This document shows, piece after piece, positions 50,196 to 61,934 of a DNA stretch of 64,000 nucleotides (the first letter of the stretch is position 1; every line of letters starts with the position of its first letter). The notes beneath the pieces are model-generated. The model ran no database searches. It saw only the letters and a program-made list of their open reading frames with translations, and was not told where the DNA came from. A program made the position numbers and the translations under genes. The stretch covers positions 62,001 to 126,000 of the forward strand of contig CANTFL010000305.1 in assembly GCA_947650285.1 (NCBI GenBank). The letters are read 5' to 3'. The DNA is from Hyaloperonospora brassicae. Lineage: Eukaryota; Oomycota; Peronosporomycetes; Peronosporales; Peronosporaceae.

Positions 50196-50799
50196 AGTAT
50201 AATTATTTGCTATGACAAATTTAAATCTCTACACCCACGCTTTGTGTCTCGATTCCAAAATTGTTCAATCGAAGTGACAACCTCTAGTTCTCGACCCTAT
50301 ATTTAAGGTCTTTACACGCTATCCTATCGCTAAGCGATACGTTTAACTTGCTTACAGAGTTAGTAGCTCTTGGACCTTGCTCATAAGACGTACACTTTGG
50401 TTGAGTATCAAAATTTTTTTTAGCGGACCACGTAGGTGATTTTGCATTCGCCACCATAAGATTCCCAACACTTTTCCAGACTTGTAATCATTCAGTTCAA
50501 AGCCAAGTTTTCTGCAGACGACTTATGCGTAACCATAGTTTACCCTTTTCTCCGATCTGTCAGGTTTAGTTCGTGCTAATGATCAAGTTTATTGTCTGAT
50601 AAAATGGAATATGTATCCGACGTCGAGACCACACATCGACCTTTGTCGATAAAGTTATGCATCACCACCTATAGTATGCTCTCTTTTTGATCCCCTTGCG
50701 CGTACTCACGAATGGATCATTTAAACTTCCGCTGATATGTTTAGCCCAGCTTTTCTTTGACATTAAAGCATGATCTCAATCGATTTCGCATCAATTCCA

Positions 50800-52280
50800 C
50801 CTAACTTATTGACATTACAATTTGAGACATCCGGGGCAACTTCATAAGAACCCGCACACCCGTGATGACTTAGCGGCATGTCTCAGGATTGAGCCCGAAG
50901 GCCTATCGCCGCTTAGATATACAAACCATGTCAAGATAACTGAGCTTTCCTCCAGAAGGGGCGGCTTATCCTCTACCTCACCTAAGTCTATATGTCTTTC
51001 TCTACAAAACCATACTTTTTTTCAAAATATACCTAGATCTGGAATCAAAGTTATTTAGAAAACTATTTCATCAGAAATTGATATCGGATCGCGATCGCTT
51101 TTCGTTAAAATATGGCGAATTCTTCTCTGCCCAGCAACCTCCTCGGCTTTTGGATCTTCATACGTTCGTCGAATATTAATAAAATGGCTTCTCCCAATTT
51201 GTACAGAACTGAGGCGTACACTAAAATTCCTCGATAAATCGACTGTAGTAATTGAGACTTCCCAGATGCGATTGCATTAATCGTAGAGAACGACGAATGG
51301 AATGTAAACCAACGATCCTAGATCCTTTGGGCTCGCTATTTATTCGTCTAGTGGACGTCAGGACCCAGAATGTCGAATTTGCGCCGTCTTAGGACCTCTT
51401 GGCCAAACTTATCGATAAATTGCGCCGATTGCATACGTTATAGTCGTTTTACTTTGCAGCGCACGACTTGGCCGTTATTGATACATCGTCGATTATGACC
51501 TTCGACCAAGATCCAACGCTTTCATGTCTAAACCCGGTTCCCCGTCGGTAAGCACATCGTTATGATTCGATGGTCTCGAGATAAACGTAGTTGAACGTGC
51601 ACCTAAATTTGTATAGGGATAAGACGCAATGGCAATCAGACAAGAGCAAATCTGAGGCGCATGTTTTAAGCGAAACGGAATTATAAGCCATTCTGTTAGT
51701 ATTGATTGTGTTATAGACGCCAAAACAATTCTTGATCGCTTCACCAGCTCCACCACTCGAAACCCACTCGAATTTAAAAGAACAGTACTCGATGACATCA
51801 TTTATATCCTGCAGAAGTCGCTGATCGAAGGCATTAAACAACCCATCAGTCTTATAAACATATTCACTCGCTATAAGCCGATACACAACCGAATATGCTA
51901 TCCATTCTTCTTTATGATCACCACGATTGTTTATGCTCATGAAGAAGTGGACAAGCAAATTATCTGCGCCGTCAATAACCTCATGACTAAATCAGCCAGC
52001 TTTTTTGAAAACTTGGGTGCTATCGTTTCTACCCTTTGTGCGATCGGTTGGCATTCCCGACATCGATAACACATACCTTCCACAAGCTGCAGGAGGAAGG
52101 GTATTCCTTTCCCAATTAGGAGATGGCGATTCGCCCATATCAAGTGCCGAAGTTTCTCGTGAACAATCGACCGAATTCTTCTGGTCACCCCCTTGTATTT
52201 CTTCCAGCAATTTCTCGACCATCGGTGTACCAATTCCGGTCGAGTCGCCATTTGCTGATCGACATCATCATCGTACAACT
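50800..52280 (-). pseudogene. E2 reverse transcriptase and RNase H start, degenerate
   Basis: The open frame 51,937-52,278 reads LRHLIWANRHLLIGKG, AQRVETIAPKFSKKLADLV and LLTAQIICLSTSS, the approach to RT shared with E1. The frame 51,560-51,958 (WIAYSVVYRLIASEYVY, then IEYCSFKFEW) covers motif A, where the expected Asp is lost. 51,493-51,801 contains EWLIIPFRLKHAPQI. After a shift, IIDDVSIT (~51,481-51,504) gives the catalytic Asp pair. MQSHLGSLNYYSRFIEEF (~51.23-51.29 kb) is the thumb region, followed by VYASVLYKL, matching E1's AVYAAVLYEL. Domain text stops near 50.8 kb, at the LINE insertion. Confidence 0.85.
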
Positions 52281-52289
52281 TCTCACTTT

Positions 52290-53215
52290 TTCACTATATG
52301 TCGACACGGTCGACAGTTCTGCATCCATCCTTTCTTTATTAAGGTCGACGATGTAATCTCTTTTTACCAGTCGATCAGGCTGTTTTTGTACCCACAACCT
52401 CTAATCGCACTTCCATCCTTTATAAATGCTGGAACTTTTTCGCAGCAACGTATTGACATATCGCTCGATGTCGTTACTGTCGTCCGTCTTTCCTTCAGGG
52501 CTCATCTCCATATGCCGATCTCGCGACTAATCAACCTTCGTACACCCTTGATCGTAGAAATTGACGAAGAGGCTTAAGTTGGCTGGCGTACGTCCTCCAT
52601 ATGTTCCACACACCGCACTTCTCCGTCCATCGAGGTCTTGTCGGACTGGTGTCTGGAATACATTTGCCTTACAATCCATGGCCGGGATCGCGTCGATTGT
52701 TAGCTGAATTGTCTCTGAAAACGATATGTTCCATTGTAGTAGATCTCCCCTGTCACGATCGGCGTTACCAATCTTCAATCTTCTGGCTTCCTTCGACCTG
52801 ATGTGCACACGATTATTTTCTAGCGTCTAGTCATTTATATGATTCAATACAAGTACCTATATTGACCACGAGTCGTTTTCCGTAACGAGATTATCGCTCT
52901 CATTTTTATCCACATCTTGCATCATATCCTCTTCAATCACGTTTCGATCATGTTGAAAATCGATCGCAATGCAGTCTTTTTCCTCTTTTCTGTCTTTACC
53001 TCTTGGCAATTTTATATCTTTCTTAGCGAGGGAATCCGATCGCTGATCAACGAGTGGTCCTTCAAACGATTCTGGTAAGACTTTTTTGGATCGGATGTAG
53101 CTTCGAAGGATAATGTCTGCAATTCGTTATAGAGACGCGACCCCACAGACACGTACCCTTGTGATCAAGGTATCATGTTTACTACCACTCAGAATCCTAG
53201 TGGGGTACCCCAGCA
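52290..53215 (-). pseudogene. E2 protease-RT linker region
   Basis: Minus-strand frames such as 52,527-52,808 are short. Near 53.13 kb, QGYVSVGSRLYNELQTL and, at ~53.05 kb, ISDRIPSLRKI give a linker-like text with no catalytic motif. The longest plus frame here (52,005-52,577) is antisense to E2 RT and is a shadow. Confidence 0.45.
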
Positions 53216-53220
53216 CAAAA

Positions 53221-53700
53221 TCACGCGTGATCACCCGAGTTGGTGCGCTGTAGATAGTAGATCATGTCTGACCCTTTAGTTACAGGTGGCACCCACTCCA
53301 CGTTTCGTTTAAACCGAAATTTAGATCTTAATGGCGCGACACATACCCTCTTATCTTTTGGTGTGCCGGCTGGTATACCTATGTGTTGATCATCCAGGTT
53401 GATTGCTCGGATCGTCGATCTATAGAATGGCTTACGCCCTGATGGACCAAAGAGGACTTTATCGGGTAGAATAAGTGTTTCGTCCGCTAGATCCAAGCGG
53501 CGACCGGTCGGAATCAAGAAGTCCATGCTAAGTATAGCTTCTTGACCCACTTAATCACCGACATATATGACGAAATATTATTTTAGTGAACCGTCTAATG
53601 TGATCTTGATCTTCGTCGGCCCAACCGTCATGTAGTCGTTTTAACCTATATCAACACATTCTTGAGGCTATCTTTCGTCAAACGTGCATTCTACCTTATA
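53221..53700 (-). pseudogene. E2 protease region, degenerate
   Basis: The frame 53,221-53,550 (109 codons) reads GQEAILSMDFLIPTGRRLDL, ADETLILPDKVLFGPSGRKP, FYRSTIRAINLD. This is the downstream half of the retropepsin domain, with the ILGMDFM-like flap-to-C-terminal segment (here ILSMDFLIP). The upstream half with the active-site Asp falls in broken sequence and is not readable. Confidence 0.7.
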
Positions 53701-54200
53701 AGCAAAGGTGATGTCGATGATCGGCACTTCAGCCCTGAAATCAAACATTATTGTGGCCTTCTCATTATCGATATTGCCAATTGTTTCGTCTACTTAACCA
53801 CTTTCCAGCGGTGTGATATATCCAATACCCAAGTGATTCTCCCGGTGCGAGAATTTCTTTTAAATTCACAGATAATGGTTGTATTCATTAATTCATTTTT
53901 CACCTGAAATCGCGGGGAAATATTTTTATAATTAAGTATATCAGCGATCGGCTCCGTCCGATCGTTGACCTCTTGATCCTTCAATTGTAGCCCAACGACC
54001 GTATATATGCAAACTCTAGAACTCTCGGCTCCTACCGTTTTCCATCCTGTCGAGCGTTTTAGTTTATTATCTCCTTCGCCTCGGACGGAAACATTCCTGT
54101 GTGCTTGGTAGGCACATACCACTTGCGCATCAGATTGTAAAACTTTTCCAAACGGCACTTGCCACTCTCGTGCGCTTTTCCACAAGTGCACACACGTAAA

Positions 54201-56370
54201 ACACTTCTCCGATAAATGTACTTTACGGCCGCACTTCTGGCAAGTCAATCGCTTCCAGCAGCCTCGATCATTAATCTTGATCGATCCATAGTATGTTTAC
54301 GCATTCGATTGTTTCTCGTGATCACGAATTTTTTTTGATCACCTTCATCATGTGACATACGATATATATTGGATTGACCTCACCTGATTGGAGGAGGTTG
54401 TCGCACAAATCCTGCGTCGATCCGCGTCATCTCCTGATCCACTTGGATCCGACTTCGACATGCTGCTATGTTTTCCACCCTAATCGCTCGAACAGCCCGG
54501 GTAATTTTGACAGTCCCTGATCAAATTGAGGCTTTGATTACTAATGATACTGGTCCTATCCCATCAAAGGCTTCGTGTACCGATTTTTTATTCACTCATA
54601 CGCACGCAACGTTTCCTCCATATCATCGTCATCCGTTTGGCGCAGTTGGTTCACCTGTTTTGCTAGATCACAATCACCCAGCGTGGCAATAAAGTGATCC
54701 ACATGTTGATGCCGCGTATAGTGTTTGCCCTCTCAAATTGTGACCTTGGCTCAATTCGCTGCCCCATTATATCGGTGCAAATACTCCAAAAGGGTTGCAT
54801 TCGGTCGTATGCGGGCGTGGCTATACTTCCTGGCATCCGTTACACCATATTATCGATATTCCGTCATGAAGCCATCCAGCATATATTTCCGCGCTCGGCG
54901 AGTAGCACGACTCAATTGGCTGTGCCAATTTTTGCCGTAAATGTCAGCATGTCACCCAAAACCAGGCATTTTGCGTCGTCCGGTACTTGGCCTCTGTAGA
55001 ACGCCGACTTGACCTTGGAGAGCCAGCTTCTAGCGCGGTCCTGGTCTCGATCTCTGGCGGAGAACTGTTTTAATTTCCACCCACGGAGAAATGAATGCTC
55101 TGAGGCGTTGTATTAGGCTCTTTTAAAACTTTAAAGGCGCTATTAATGGACGCTTAAAGTCTCTCTGCTCCGACTCGTACATGGTATGGCCTCCGAGATT
55201 GCCGGAATTAGATCGACCTTGACACGATCCGACCGATTACATCTCGACATCCGGACAAAAAAATTCCTGAGATCTTGAAATCTTGGCCGCCTACCTTGGA
55301 TAGATCGCTTGACAGGCTTTACTCCACTTCATCTGTTAATATCTCTTCATTGTCTTATCGATGTAAGACATCAGTTGTCCTTGGATAGACCTTGTTTTAT
55401 ATCCGGTGGCGCGTAAACCAGTCATCCCAACTCGGCTATAATTCCTTTGGTGCAATCTAGCGGATGAGAGGATCCACAGGGGCCAAGCGATATATCTGAA
55501 TGCCAATCAAGTCATCTAACGCGATTGAAGATTACGATGAAGCATATTGCGACAATCCGGTGTCGTATTCTTTTGGCATGTCCGCAGTCGCGGTATTCGC
55601 TTGATCATCAACCTCGGCTTTGCCTGTTATAAGGATCAGCTTTTCTTATAGCGATCGACATGCGTATCAAACATTACCTTAATTACACTCCAAGTAAATC
55701 CTCACATCGTACATTTTCGCCACAAATTAAGATTCTACCAACAAATACATGATTTCGTAGATTATATCCAGTATGTTCGATGCACTGACCGGGGTCGATG
55801 CTGAACCTCAAATACATCGACTAACTTTGGCTTCAGCACTTGGGAATTATGTCACTTGATATTAAAATTTTAGAGCATGTTGAACTCGTACGCCTTGACC
55901 TACTGTTTCCGTTTCCACCCTTCCATCTTCATTTCGTCCTACATGAACATGACTACTGTTGCTGTTTTTTTATCAACCTACTCGCGCCTATAGAGATCGG
56001 CCGTTGTCTTCTTCACCCACCATGTCCTCGATTATTTTCTTCTCGAGATCACGGTGGTGACTTTGCAAACTTTTGTTCGGTGTTCACCGATTCTTTTTAC
56101 CCGATCAATTTTGACATATAGCATGATCCACGGGTTTCACTGAAAACACCTCATTAGGTGGTCGAGTATTTTCGTTCAGATCGGGCTACCGATTTTCCTC
56201 CTTAATTGCTTAGTCACATGAGCCCCTCTTAAAACTCTTAAGAACAAAGAATCTGTAAGTCTCATGTCGTTAAGAAAATTCTTTTGCCTCTGACGCTTCT
56301 ATCCCAGGTTCTGTATTAATCGTTTAATCTTTACTCAGGGACTCACTCTAAAAACTTGTAGCTTAAAAGG
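54201..56370 (-). pseudogene. E2 gag with an intact zinc knuckle, degenerate
   Basis: Structural and nucleocapsid protein. The frame 53,790-54,248 begins MTCQKCGRKVHLSEKCFTCV, a perfect CX2CX4HX4C zinc knuckle at 54,201-54,242 that would bind the packaged RNA; E1 has the same place broken (LTCQKCE, stop). Upstream on the minus strand, TEPGIEASEAKE near 56.3 kb matches E1's EPGIE. The rest (54.3-56.2 kb) is interrupted by stops and only loosely readable. The plus frames here (for example 54,694-54,999 and 55,840-56,121) are antisense shadows. Confidence 0.7.
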
Positions 56371-56400
56371 ACCGGGCAGGCGCCTTTTATGGTGGAGTGG

Positions 56401-57603
56401 TAATCACAAATTTCGTGTGACGCTGACTCTCCACTGGGGCCCAGACGACAGACTGCGGATGGGGTACCCCGTTATCGTGTTCTTGATAGCCTTCCTCACC
56501 TGTTGTACCCGTCAGTAGGGCAGGCTTCACTCGTCTAGGTGAGCTCGATTCAATGGAGGGCTTGACCGTGTTTGCAATGGGGTCGAGGATTTATCTCGGT
56601 CATGAAATCATAATACCGCAATCTGGGGTTAGTGTGATCTCGTCGAATCCTTCACGGGATCACTTGTGTACTTGTAGAATACTCGATAACAATCACCCTG
56701 GTCTGTAACATATCGAATTGTCCAAATATTTAGACCTTGAATTGCGAGCTTTCTGACCACTTGAACCGTCCCGCGATCTTGAGTCTTCAAGCAACAAGAA
56801 TTTCTTGCGTTAGATAGCATTTTCAGGAGGTAATAGTGTTTGAACGAGCCTAACCAAACAATCCAGGCGCGATACTTGTGCAGACGTAGCGTAGTCTGTG
56901 ACGTCGGGTGGCCAAATAGTCCATCCCGGAAGAGACAATGCGTGTCCTTAGAAGCAAATTGGACTCTGTTTCATATTAACCAATCAAACCCAACAACAAT
57001 ATCCTTATCCCCATGTCTTGGTCATCACATGCCACATGTCGCTCTCTCCAGAAGGTCGAAACCTTGTACTTGTGTGGCACACACCTGATATACTTGTCCG
57101 ATCGTAATCGCCTTTCTGATCGCGGATCGTGCCGTGTACCACACACCAGCTTGATCGCGATCACATACCCGATAACCGATCACGATTTCGATCGCCTACT
57201 TGGTCACATTCGCCTTACTGGTCGCGGATCACATGGTGTGGCAAACATTCCTTATGTACCGATAGCTTATCGTGGTCCACGCCAACCTGATTGCGATCAT
57301 GTACCTGGCCATCCATATCGATCTTGATCGTCTCCTTGATCGCCGTCGTAATCGTTCCCTTGACAATAATTATAGCTCCATGACTTGTACGCTTCGTTCG
57401 ACATACTTTAACATGATGCCGCAAGTCCCATTCGTTCTGGTCTGATATCGAGTTGTCTAACAGTTCAGTGGACGTGATACGACCACGTGTGGGACCGGCG
57501 CTACATACGGTTTGCTTTTTCGCCTACAACGGGAACGCGATCTGTTCTCTTACCGCGAATTATAATAGTCGTTTCACCACATACTCCCCCTGTTCCGTTC
57601 TTC
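56401..57603 (-). repeat. 1.2 kb repeat copy B, probable 5' LTR of E2
   Basis: Partner of copy A at offset 18,621. On the minus strand the shared unit starts at about 57,603 and ends ...TTGTGATTA at 56,401 (CA of copy A changed to TA). Immediately downstream, E2's leader and gag resume, with local similarity to E1 after its LTR-like segment (shared CTCTACCA/CTCCACCA, GTGAGTC and AGAACCTGGGAT). This position, followed by gag, is what identifies it as the 5' copy. Its purine tract (CAGGGGGAG) is also present at its upstream edge, which is unexpected for a 5' LTR if the LTR starts at TGTGG; a start at TGAAGAACGG removes that conflict. Confidence 0.7.
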
Positions 57604-58680
57604 ACCAAACTCCTTCTACTGCTAATGATATGCAGCCTGCAATAATCAGTGTTGCAAGTACACATAACATAGACGTTAAGCTTTGTCCGCAGCCTTGGGT
57701 GTGGGTAATAGTTTCATAAACGTAGACCCTGGCATAAAAATGATCTAGTTGGGCGAGTAGGACCTCCGGCCGACTCAAAGGCCTCTGCAAAGCGGGGCTG
57801 TATAGCTGAGGGTGCGTTTAAGACGACTGCTGTATCTCGTGGAATTTTTGACAAGACTCTACGCCATGGAATGTTCGGCTCATCCGACGAGTTGAAGTTT
57901 CGTCTAGGTGATCGAAACGATCGCGCTAGCGTTGATAGGATATCATTGCGCAAAATGAGGATGTTAGTCATCGTGATGATGCCGGTGTATTTTCACGCTT
58001 TTTTACAGCCGTGGTAACCCCAGTGATTGCGGCGATCAGCGTCCTATTATTTTCCGTTGGCACTGCGCAAGAGGAGGAGGATTGTTTATTGTTCTGATTC
58101 TCTCCTGCAAAAAACCTATGTAATGCCTGTTCATTGCAATTTAAAGCAGTAGCATGGTTTTACCACTAGAATTTTTAGGTTTCCACTCTTTGATTTCGAC
58201 AATGCGCTATTGGCTTGATGTCAAGGCGGAAAATTATCACATTGTATAAGTATTACATTGATGTCTTTTTTAAACATTGGCAGGATTACGGTCACTACAA
58301 TTGAGACGAACTTTCGTTGGTGCAGGCGTAGAACTAATTTCTTAAAAGCATTAAAAATGTTGGCCGTGACGCTTGACCGAACCTACCTTTTGCAACTCGT
58401 AATAGGTTTGAAATAAAGTTGCGAACAGGTGCTCGGTATATATTGCAGCACCTTATTCAAGAGTCAGGTGTTTGTTGCAACTCGTGGGAACAGAAATGTT
58501 AGAGTTGTGTTGACGATCTGTTCGCGAATCTAAGTAGGCCTTCATGCTCAATCAGCTCGATTATAGTACGCGCGTTTCGTCTGAGATGCACCAACATACC
58601 GATGATTTTCAATCCCTTTACGAACACGCCGGGCGTAATTGATAATGCCCTTTTATTAACAAAGGGTGCGACTCTTCTTA
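57604..58680. other. Boundary segment between E5 and E2, no gene
   Basis: Minus frames 57,714-57,971 and 58,499-58,693 are open but without motifs. By position it should contain the 3' untranslated part and perhaps a 3' LTR of E5. I found no second copy in the window, because E5's other end lies outside. Confidence 0.4.
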
Positions 58681-58689
58681 ATGCTCGAA

Positions 58690-59420
58690 TCAACTAAGAA
58701 AATTCGTCATTAGCCGAGAACACTTCTCCCAGCGTTTCCACGAAGGTGAATACGCCTTCCACTCGATGAGGTAAGTCGTCCTTGATTCTAATCGTCAAAT
58801 TGGTTCAAGATACGCTCCTGAACAGAGCGTTGACCACAGTGTGAGTCCACAAAATAATGTGGAAGATTAGGCAAAATATCTTACCGATATTCGAATTACC
58901 ATCTCGACCAGCAAGAGATGGATCGCGCAAGCGCTGAGATGCGCGAGAATTTACAGCAATACAAGATAGACGAACGCATAACTCTGACCGATTCTGTGCG
59001 AAAGGAGCCAAAGGATCGTGAGGCCGATCATGCAAAGGATCATGTCGATCACGCCTTCGCACAGATTTAGATCTAGCGGCGTGTTTGCTTCCTTGTTGAA
59101 GAGCTGGCGGCATCTCGCAGGGAAATCTCTCTGTTAAGCGAAGATGTCTTCTTGCTCCACGTCCAGACAGAGGGCATGGAGTACAGCGCATTAATCAGGT
59201 GGATAATCTTGAGCATAAGGGCGATCTCGATCGTCGGAAGAGGCCTCGTACTTACAGTAGGGGCGGAGACGCCCCACGTAAATGGTAGGAAACGAACGCA
59301 TTCTACACGGCAGCTCGATCGTGTATGCGTTGCCTTGTCGTCGCGGCGTACGAAACGAGACAACATACTTAAGTAATTGTCTATTGCTGCCTACATGATT
59401 CATTTCGGGTCTATGTTCCC
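58690..59420 (-). pseudogene. E5 integrase C-terminal tail and chromodomain-like end
   Basis: The frame 59,191-59,403 holds GNAYTIELPCRMRSFPTIYV and GRLRPY (59,256-59,334), the usual C-terminal beta-barrel sentence of Gypsy integrases. After ~450 bp of broken linker, RLESRTTYLIEWKAYSPSW followed by KRWEKCSRLM near 58.70-58.79 kb resembles a chromodomain with its aromatic residues (Y, W, W). Stops lie before and within. The linker frame 58,805-59,191 has no motif of its own. Confidence 0.65.
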
Positions 59421-59879
59421 TATTGTAAAAAGTAGGAATAAATCGATTTCAATACATGAGAGGACATTTGCTATACCATTATTTGTAGTATTATGTTACT
59501 GCCGGTCAATGGCGTACGCAATATAATTTTGCAAAAGCGGATAAGAGCTTTTCAAGCCGGCAGAAATCTCTCTATTGAGAAGACATTGTTGTGTTCAGTT
59601 CGACATGTGCAAATTACAAATAGAGTTATTTCCTCTTTCTGTTCATCGGCGAGAAAGTCACCATCCTCACTGGAATAGTCGTTGGCGATGCTGAATATAC
59701 CATCATCATAATCATCTGAATCAATAATATCACCATTGATAGTATCGAGATATTATTTTTTCCGATGTCGACATGATCGACATCGGCATCATACGTGACG
59801 AAGTTTGCGTCGACACGTGATGAGCAAGAACCAGAACTGTTTTGCTCGAGTGAAATCCGTTTCCCTATATCCTAAGTAA

Positions 59880-60720
59880 CACTCTAGTTTATTGGGAGAC
59901 GTGGATGGCGTGAACCATTCACGAAGAACGCAGTGTTCTGAGTTGAAGCGTGCACCGATTTGTTGGCTAAATCTATGCCATCTGCCAAAACTCGATCCAA
60001 CTCGTATTCGGGTAGACATATCCTCGAAGTATCCTTCATGACAACACGATCTGCTTGTTTCATCTGTCGATCTGTTTTGGAATCGTCGGATGCTGACACT
60101 CTAAACACGTTCTGAGCTACCGGAACACGAATAGCCATAACTCCGCCGTGAACCGAGGATTACAGTGTGACACGAGATCACGAGGTAACCCGTAAGGACA
60201 AAACGTCGTGTTAATAAAGACCCGATCACAACTGTGCGCCGCGATCGACTCGGAAACTGCAGCAAAATGCAGTATCTAGCTTAATCGGTCAACGAGCAAA
60301 AGAATAACCTTATTCTTGTGGTTTTCTTTAGAAAGCCGAAGCGATAGTCCATGTAAACGGACTGCCGGCACGCTAAAGGGACAAGTAGAAAGTGCGAGGG
60401 TGTACGGGATGAATGAATTGGCTCACCCGTTGACAAATCTTACAAGCACAAATGTACTTGCGCACATACTGATACTGGCTGGGCCACAAAGTCACGAATC
60501 ACTGTTAGGTGAGTCTTCGATCTACAGCGATACCCTCCTGTTTGGGCATCGTGACACGCATACATGATGTGCAAGCGCAAATTGTTATGGCAGGGACGAC
60601 GACAAAAGGCGTGTTGCAGGGAACGGCTGTGGAACAAAGCAGCCCGTTGCGTAAGGTGTACCGATTTAAAGAGGATCGGCACAAAGCCGGTAAATATTAC
60701 AAAGAATTACGAGATAAGTG
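59880..60720 (-). pseudogene. E5 integrase core, catalytic residues lost
   Basis: Readable pieces: VYMDYRFGFLKKTTRIR (first Asp region, ~60.33 kb), LLLVDRLS, stop, ILHFAAVSESIAAHSCDRVF, INTTFCPYGLPRDLVSHCN, PRFTAELW (~60.16 kb) and RILRGYVYPNTSWIEFWQMA (~60.0 kb). The motif normally SDRDPRF reads SHCNPRF, so the second catalytic Asp is His; the later TER is IDR, Glu to Asp. Several stops are present. The CCHH-type N-terminal part (~60.5-60.7 kb) is poorly preserved. The element cannot integrate on its own. Confidence 0.75.
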
Positions 60721-60839
60721 TACCACATGACCTATCAAGCGCAGTAGATCCTTGTCCTCTGCGTAAGCCTTTCGTACGTCGTCAAGTAAATTTGACGAAG
60801 GCACATTGGCTGTAAGTGTTGCAACAGTGAACTTATCTT

Positions 60840-61341
60840 CACTGGTGGACTGCGCGCCCAAATCAAGATCGTGTCGGCGCGATAGCGCGTCAGCGACGTC
60901 ATTAAGTCGTCCTGGTTTATAATCGACGGAGAATTTTTACTCCGCGAGTAAAGTCAGCCACCTCGCCATTCGTTCCGAGTGGTGGGAACTGTTTACGGCC
61001 GTGCGTAATGACGCATGGTCCGTATGGACAATGAACGGTCTATCTCCCAAAATATAGACGCGAAACTTAGCCAGTGCGTACTTCATGGCAACGTGTTCCT
61101 TGTCATGCGTTGGATAATTCCGCTCAGCTGCTTGCAGCTGACGCGATTGATAGCATATGACGCGTACTGCGCCATCTGTGCCAACTTGTATCTGCGCACA
61201 GTCGATTCCAAAATGACTGGCGTCACAGATCACATGAAATGGTCTGTCCGGATCTGCAGTCGCCAGTATCGGCGATTGCATCAAGCTTTGCGTGATGCTT
61301 TCAAAGAAATACTGACATTCATCGTTCCATGACCACTTCAC
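60840..61341 (-). pseudogene. E5 RNase H domain, largely intact
   Basis: Degrades RNA in the hybrid during reverse transcription. The frame 60,937-61,341 is open for 134 codons: WNDECQYFFESITQSL, RPFHVICDASHFGIDCA (first Asp), YPTHDKEHVAMKYALAKFRV (Glu), YILGDRPFIVHTDHASLR (second Asp). It then meets a TAA after LLAE where Tyr is usual, and continues in frame as KFSVDYKPGRLNDVADALS with the last Asp. Catalytic residues are kept, in contrast to the E1 RT-linked RNase H. It was originally continuous with RT; a frameshift near 61.34-61.35 kb separates them. Confidence 0.85.
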
Positions 61342-61348
61342 ATTTTAC

Positions 61349-61934
61349 TTAAGTAAACAAGAAAGATGCATAGTCATCTCGGCGTAATTGCGCGAGTACT
61401 ATGTGTAAGTACGCCGCTAAGCCAAGTAACTTACGAAGTCCCTTGACATCGACTGGCACTGGCCAGTCGGTGATCGCCTTGAACTTTTCGGGATCGGGGC
61501 GTACGCCGTGTTTACCCACGATGCACCCAAGAAGTGGTATTTCGCTTGCCGCCAATATACGCTTCTTGAGATTGGCGTACAACTTATGCTTGCGCATAAG
61601 TTGAAGAACCTGACGAATATGATTTCCATGAACCTCAATGTCTGTCTTTCCGTCCATAGCTCGACTATGGACGAACACATTGTCGAAGTAACTCGGTGCG
61701 AAGTCTCGCACCGGTCTCAACAGATTTGTAACACATCCGTTGAATGTCGCAGGGGCGTTACTCAGCCCCTGTGGCATCACTAGCCACCCCCACAGCATAC
61801 CGCTCGTGGGGGCTCACTGCTGTGTACGGAATTTCTTGTTGACGCATAAGGATATGATCGAAGCTATCCATCAGGTCCATGGACGAGATGGTACTCTTTG
61901 ACAAACCATCTATGATTACGTTCTTCCTCGGTAT
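61349..61934 (-). pseudogene. E5 reverse transcriptase palm, active site mutated
   Basis: Continues from the protease/RT frame after a TAG at ~61,935-61,937: NVIIDGLSKSTISSMDLMDS (motif A Asp kept), HILMRQQEIPYTAV, frameshift near 61.80 kb, then frame 61,349-61,798 with MPQGLSNAPATFNGCVTNLL and APSYFDNVFVHSRAM. The YXDD box is YFDN: the second catalytic Asp is Asn (codon 61,679-61,681, a single G-to-A change from gat). Later text LLGCIVGKHGVRPDPEKF and WPVPVDVKGLRKLLGLAAY is well preserved. Inactive as written. Confidence 0.85.

Larger units (their letters stand above)
44434..50200 (+). mobile_element. LINE (non-LTR retrotransposon) nested in E2, plus strand, degenerate
   Basis: Runs opposite to E2. 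Order: ORF1-like frame (44,434-44,946 and overlapping 44,918-45,187), apurinic-type endonuclease (46.15-46.68 kb), linker, RT (47.3-48.3 kb), and a Cys/His-poor C-terminal part (49.6-50.2 kb). E2's RNase H text stops at ~50.8 kb and the second RNase H resumes at ~44.2 kb, so the insertion lies within 44.2-50.8 kb. The exact ends, poly-A tail and target duplication were not found. Confidence 0.8.
37781..57603 (-). mobile_element. E2: Gypsy retrotransposon interrupted by a LINE, bounded by 1.2 kb repeats, minus strand
   Basis: Read leftward: 5' repeat (57,603-56,401), gag (56.4-54.2), protease (53.55-53.2), RT (52.3-51.4), RNase H start (51.3-50.8), LINE insertion on the opposite strand (~50.2-44.4), second RNase H (44.2-43.7), integrase (43.6-42.2), chromodomain (42.15-41.95), antisense coiled-coil segment (41.7-39.2), 3' repeat (38,982-37,781). 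The domain order resumes exactly after the LINE, which shows nesting. No 5 bp target duplication was found outside the repeats (atcgg before 37,781, ccaaa after 57,604). All coding parts carry stops and frameshifts. Confidence 0.75.

Noticed and set aside
52005..52577. Plus-strand frame of 190 codons
   Set aside because: It lies antisense to the E2 RT text, which has recognisable RT motifs; the plus frame has none.
37776..57609. Target-site duplication around E2
   Set aside because: The five bases outside the two repeats (atcgg and ccaaa) do not match, and shifting the ends by a few bases did not give a match.
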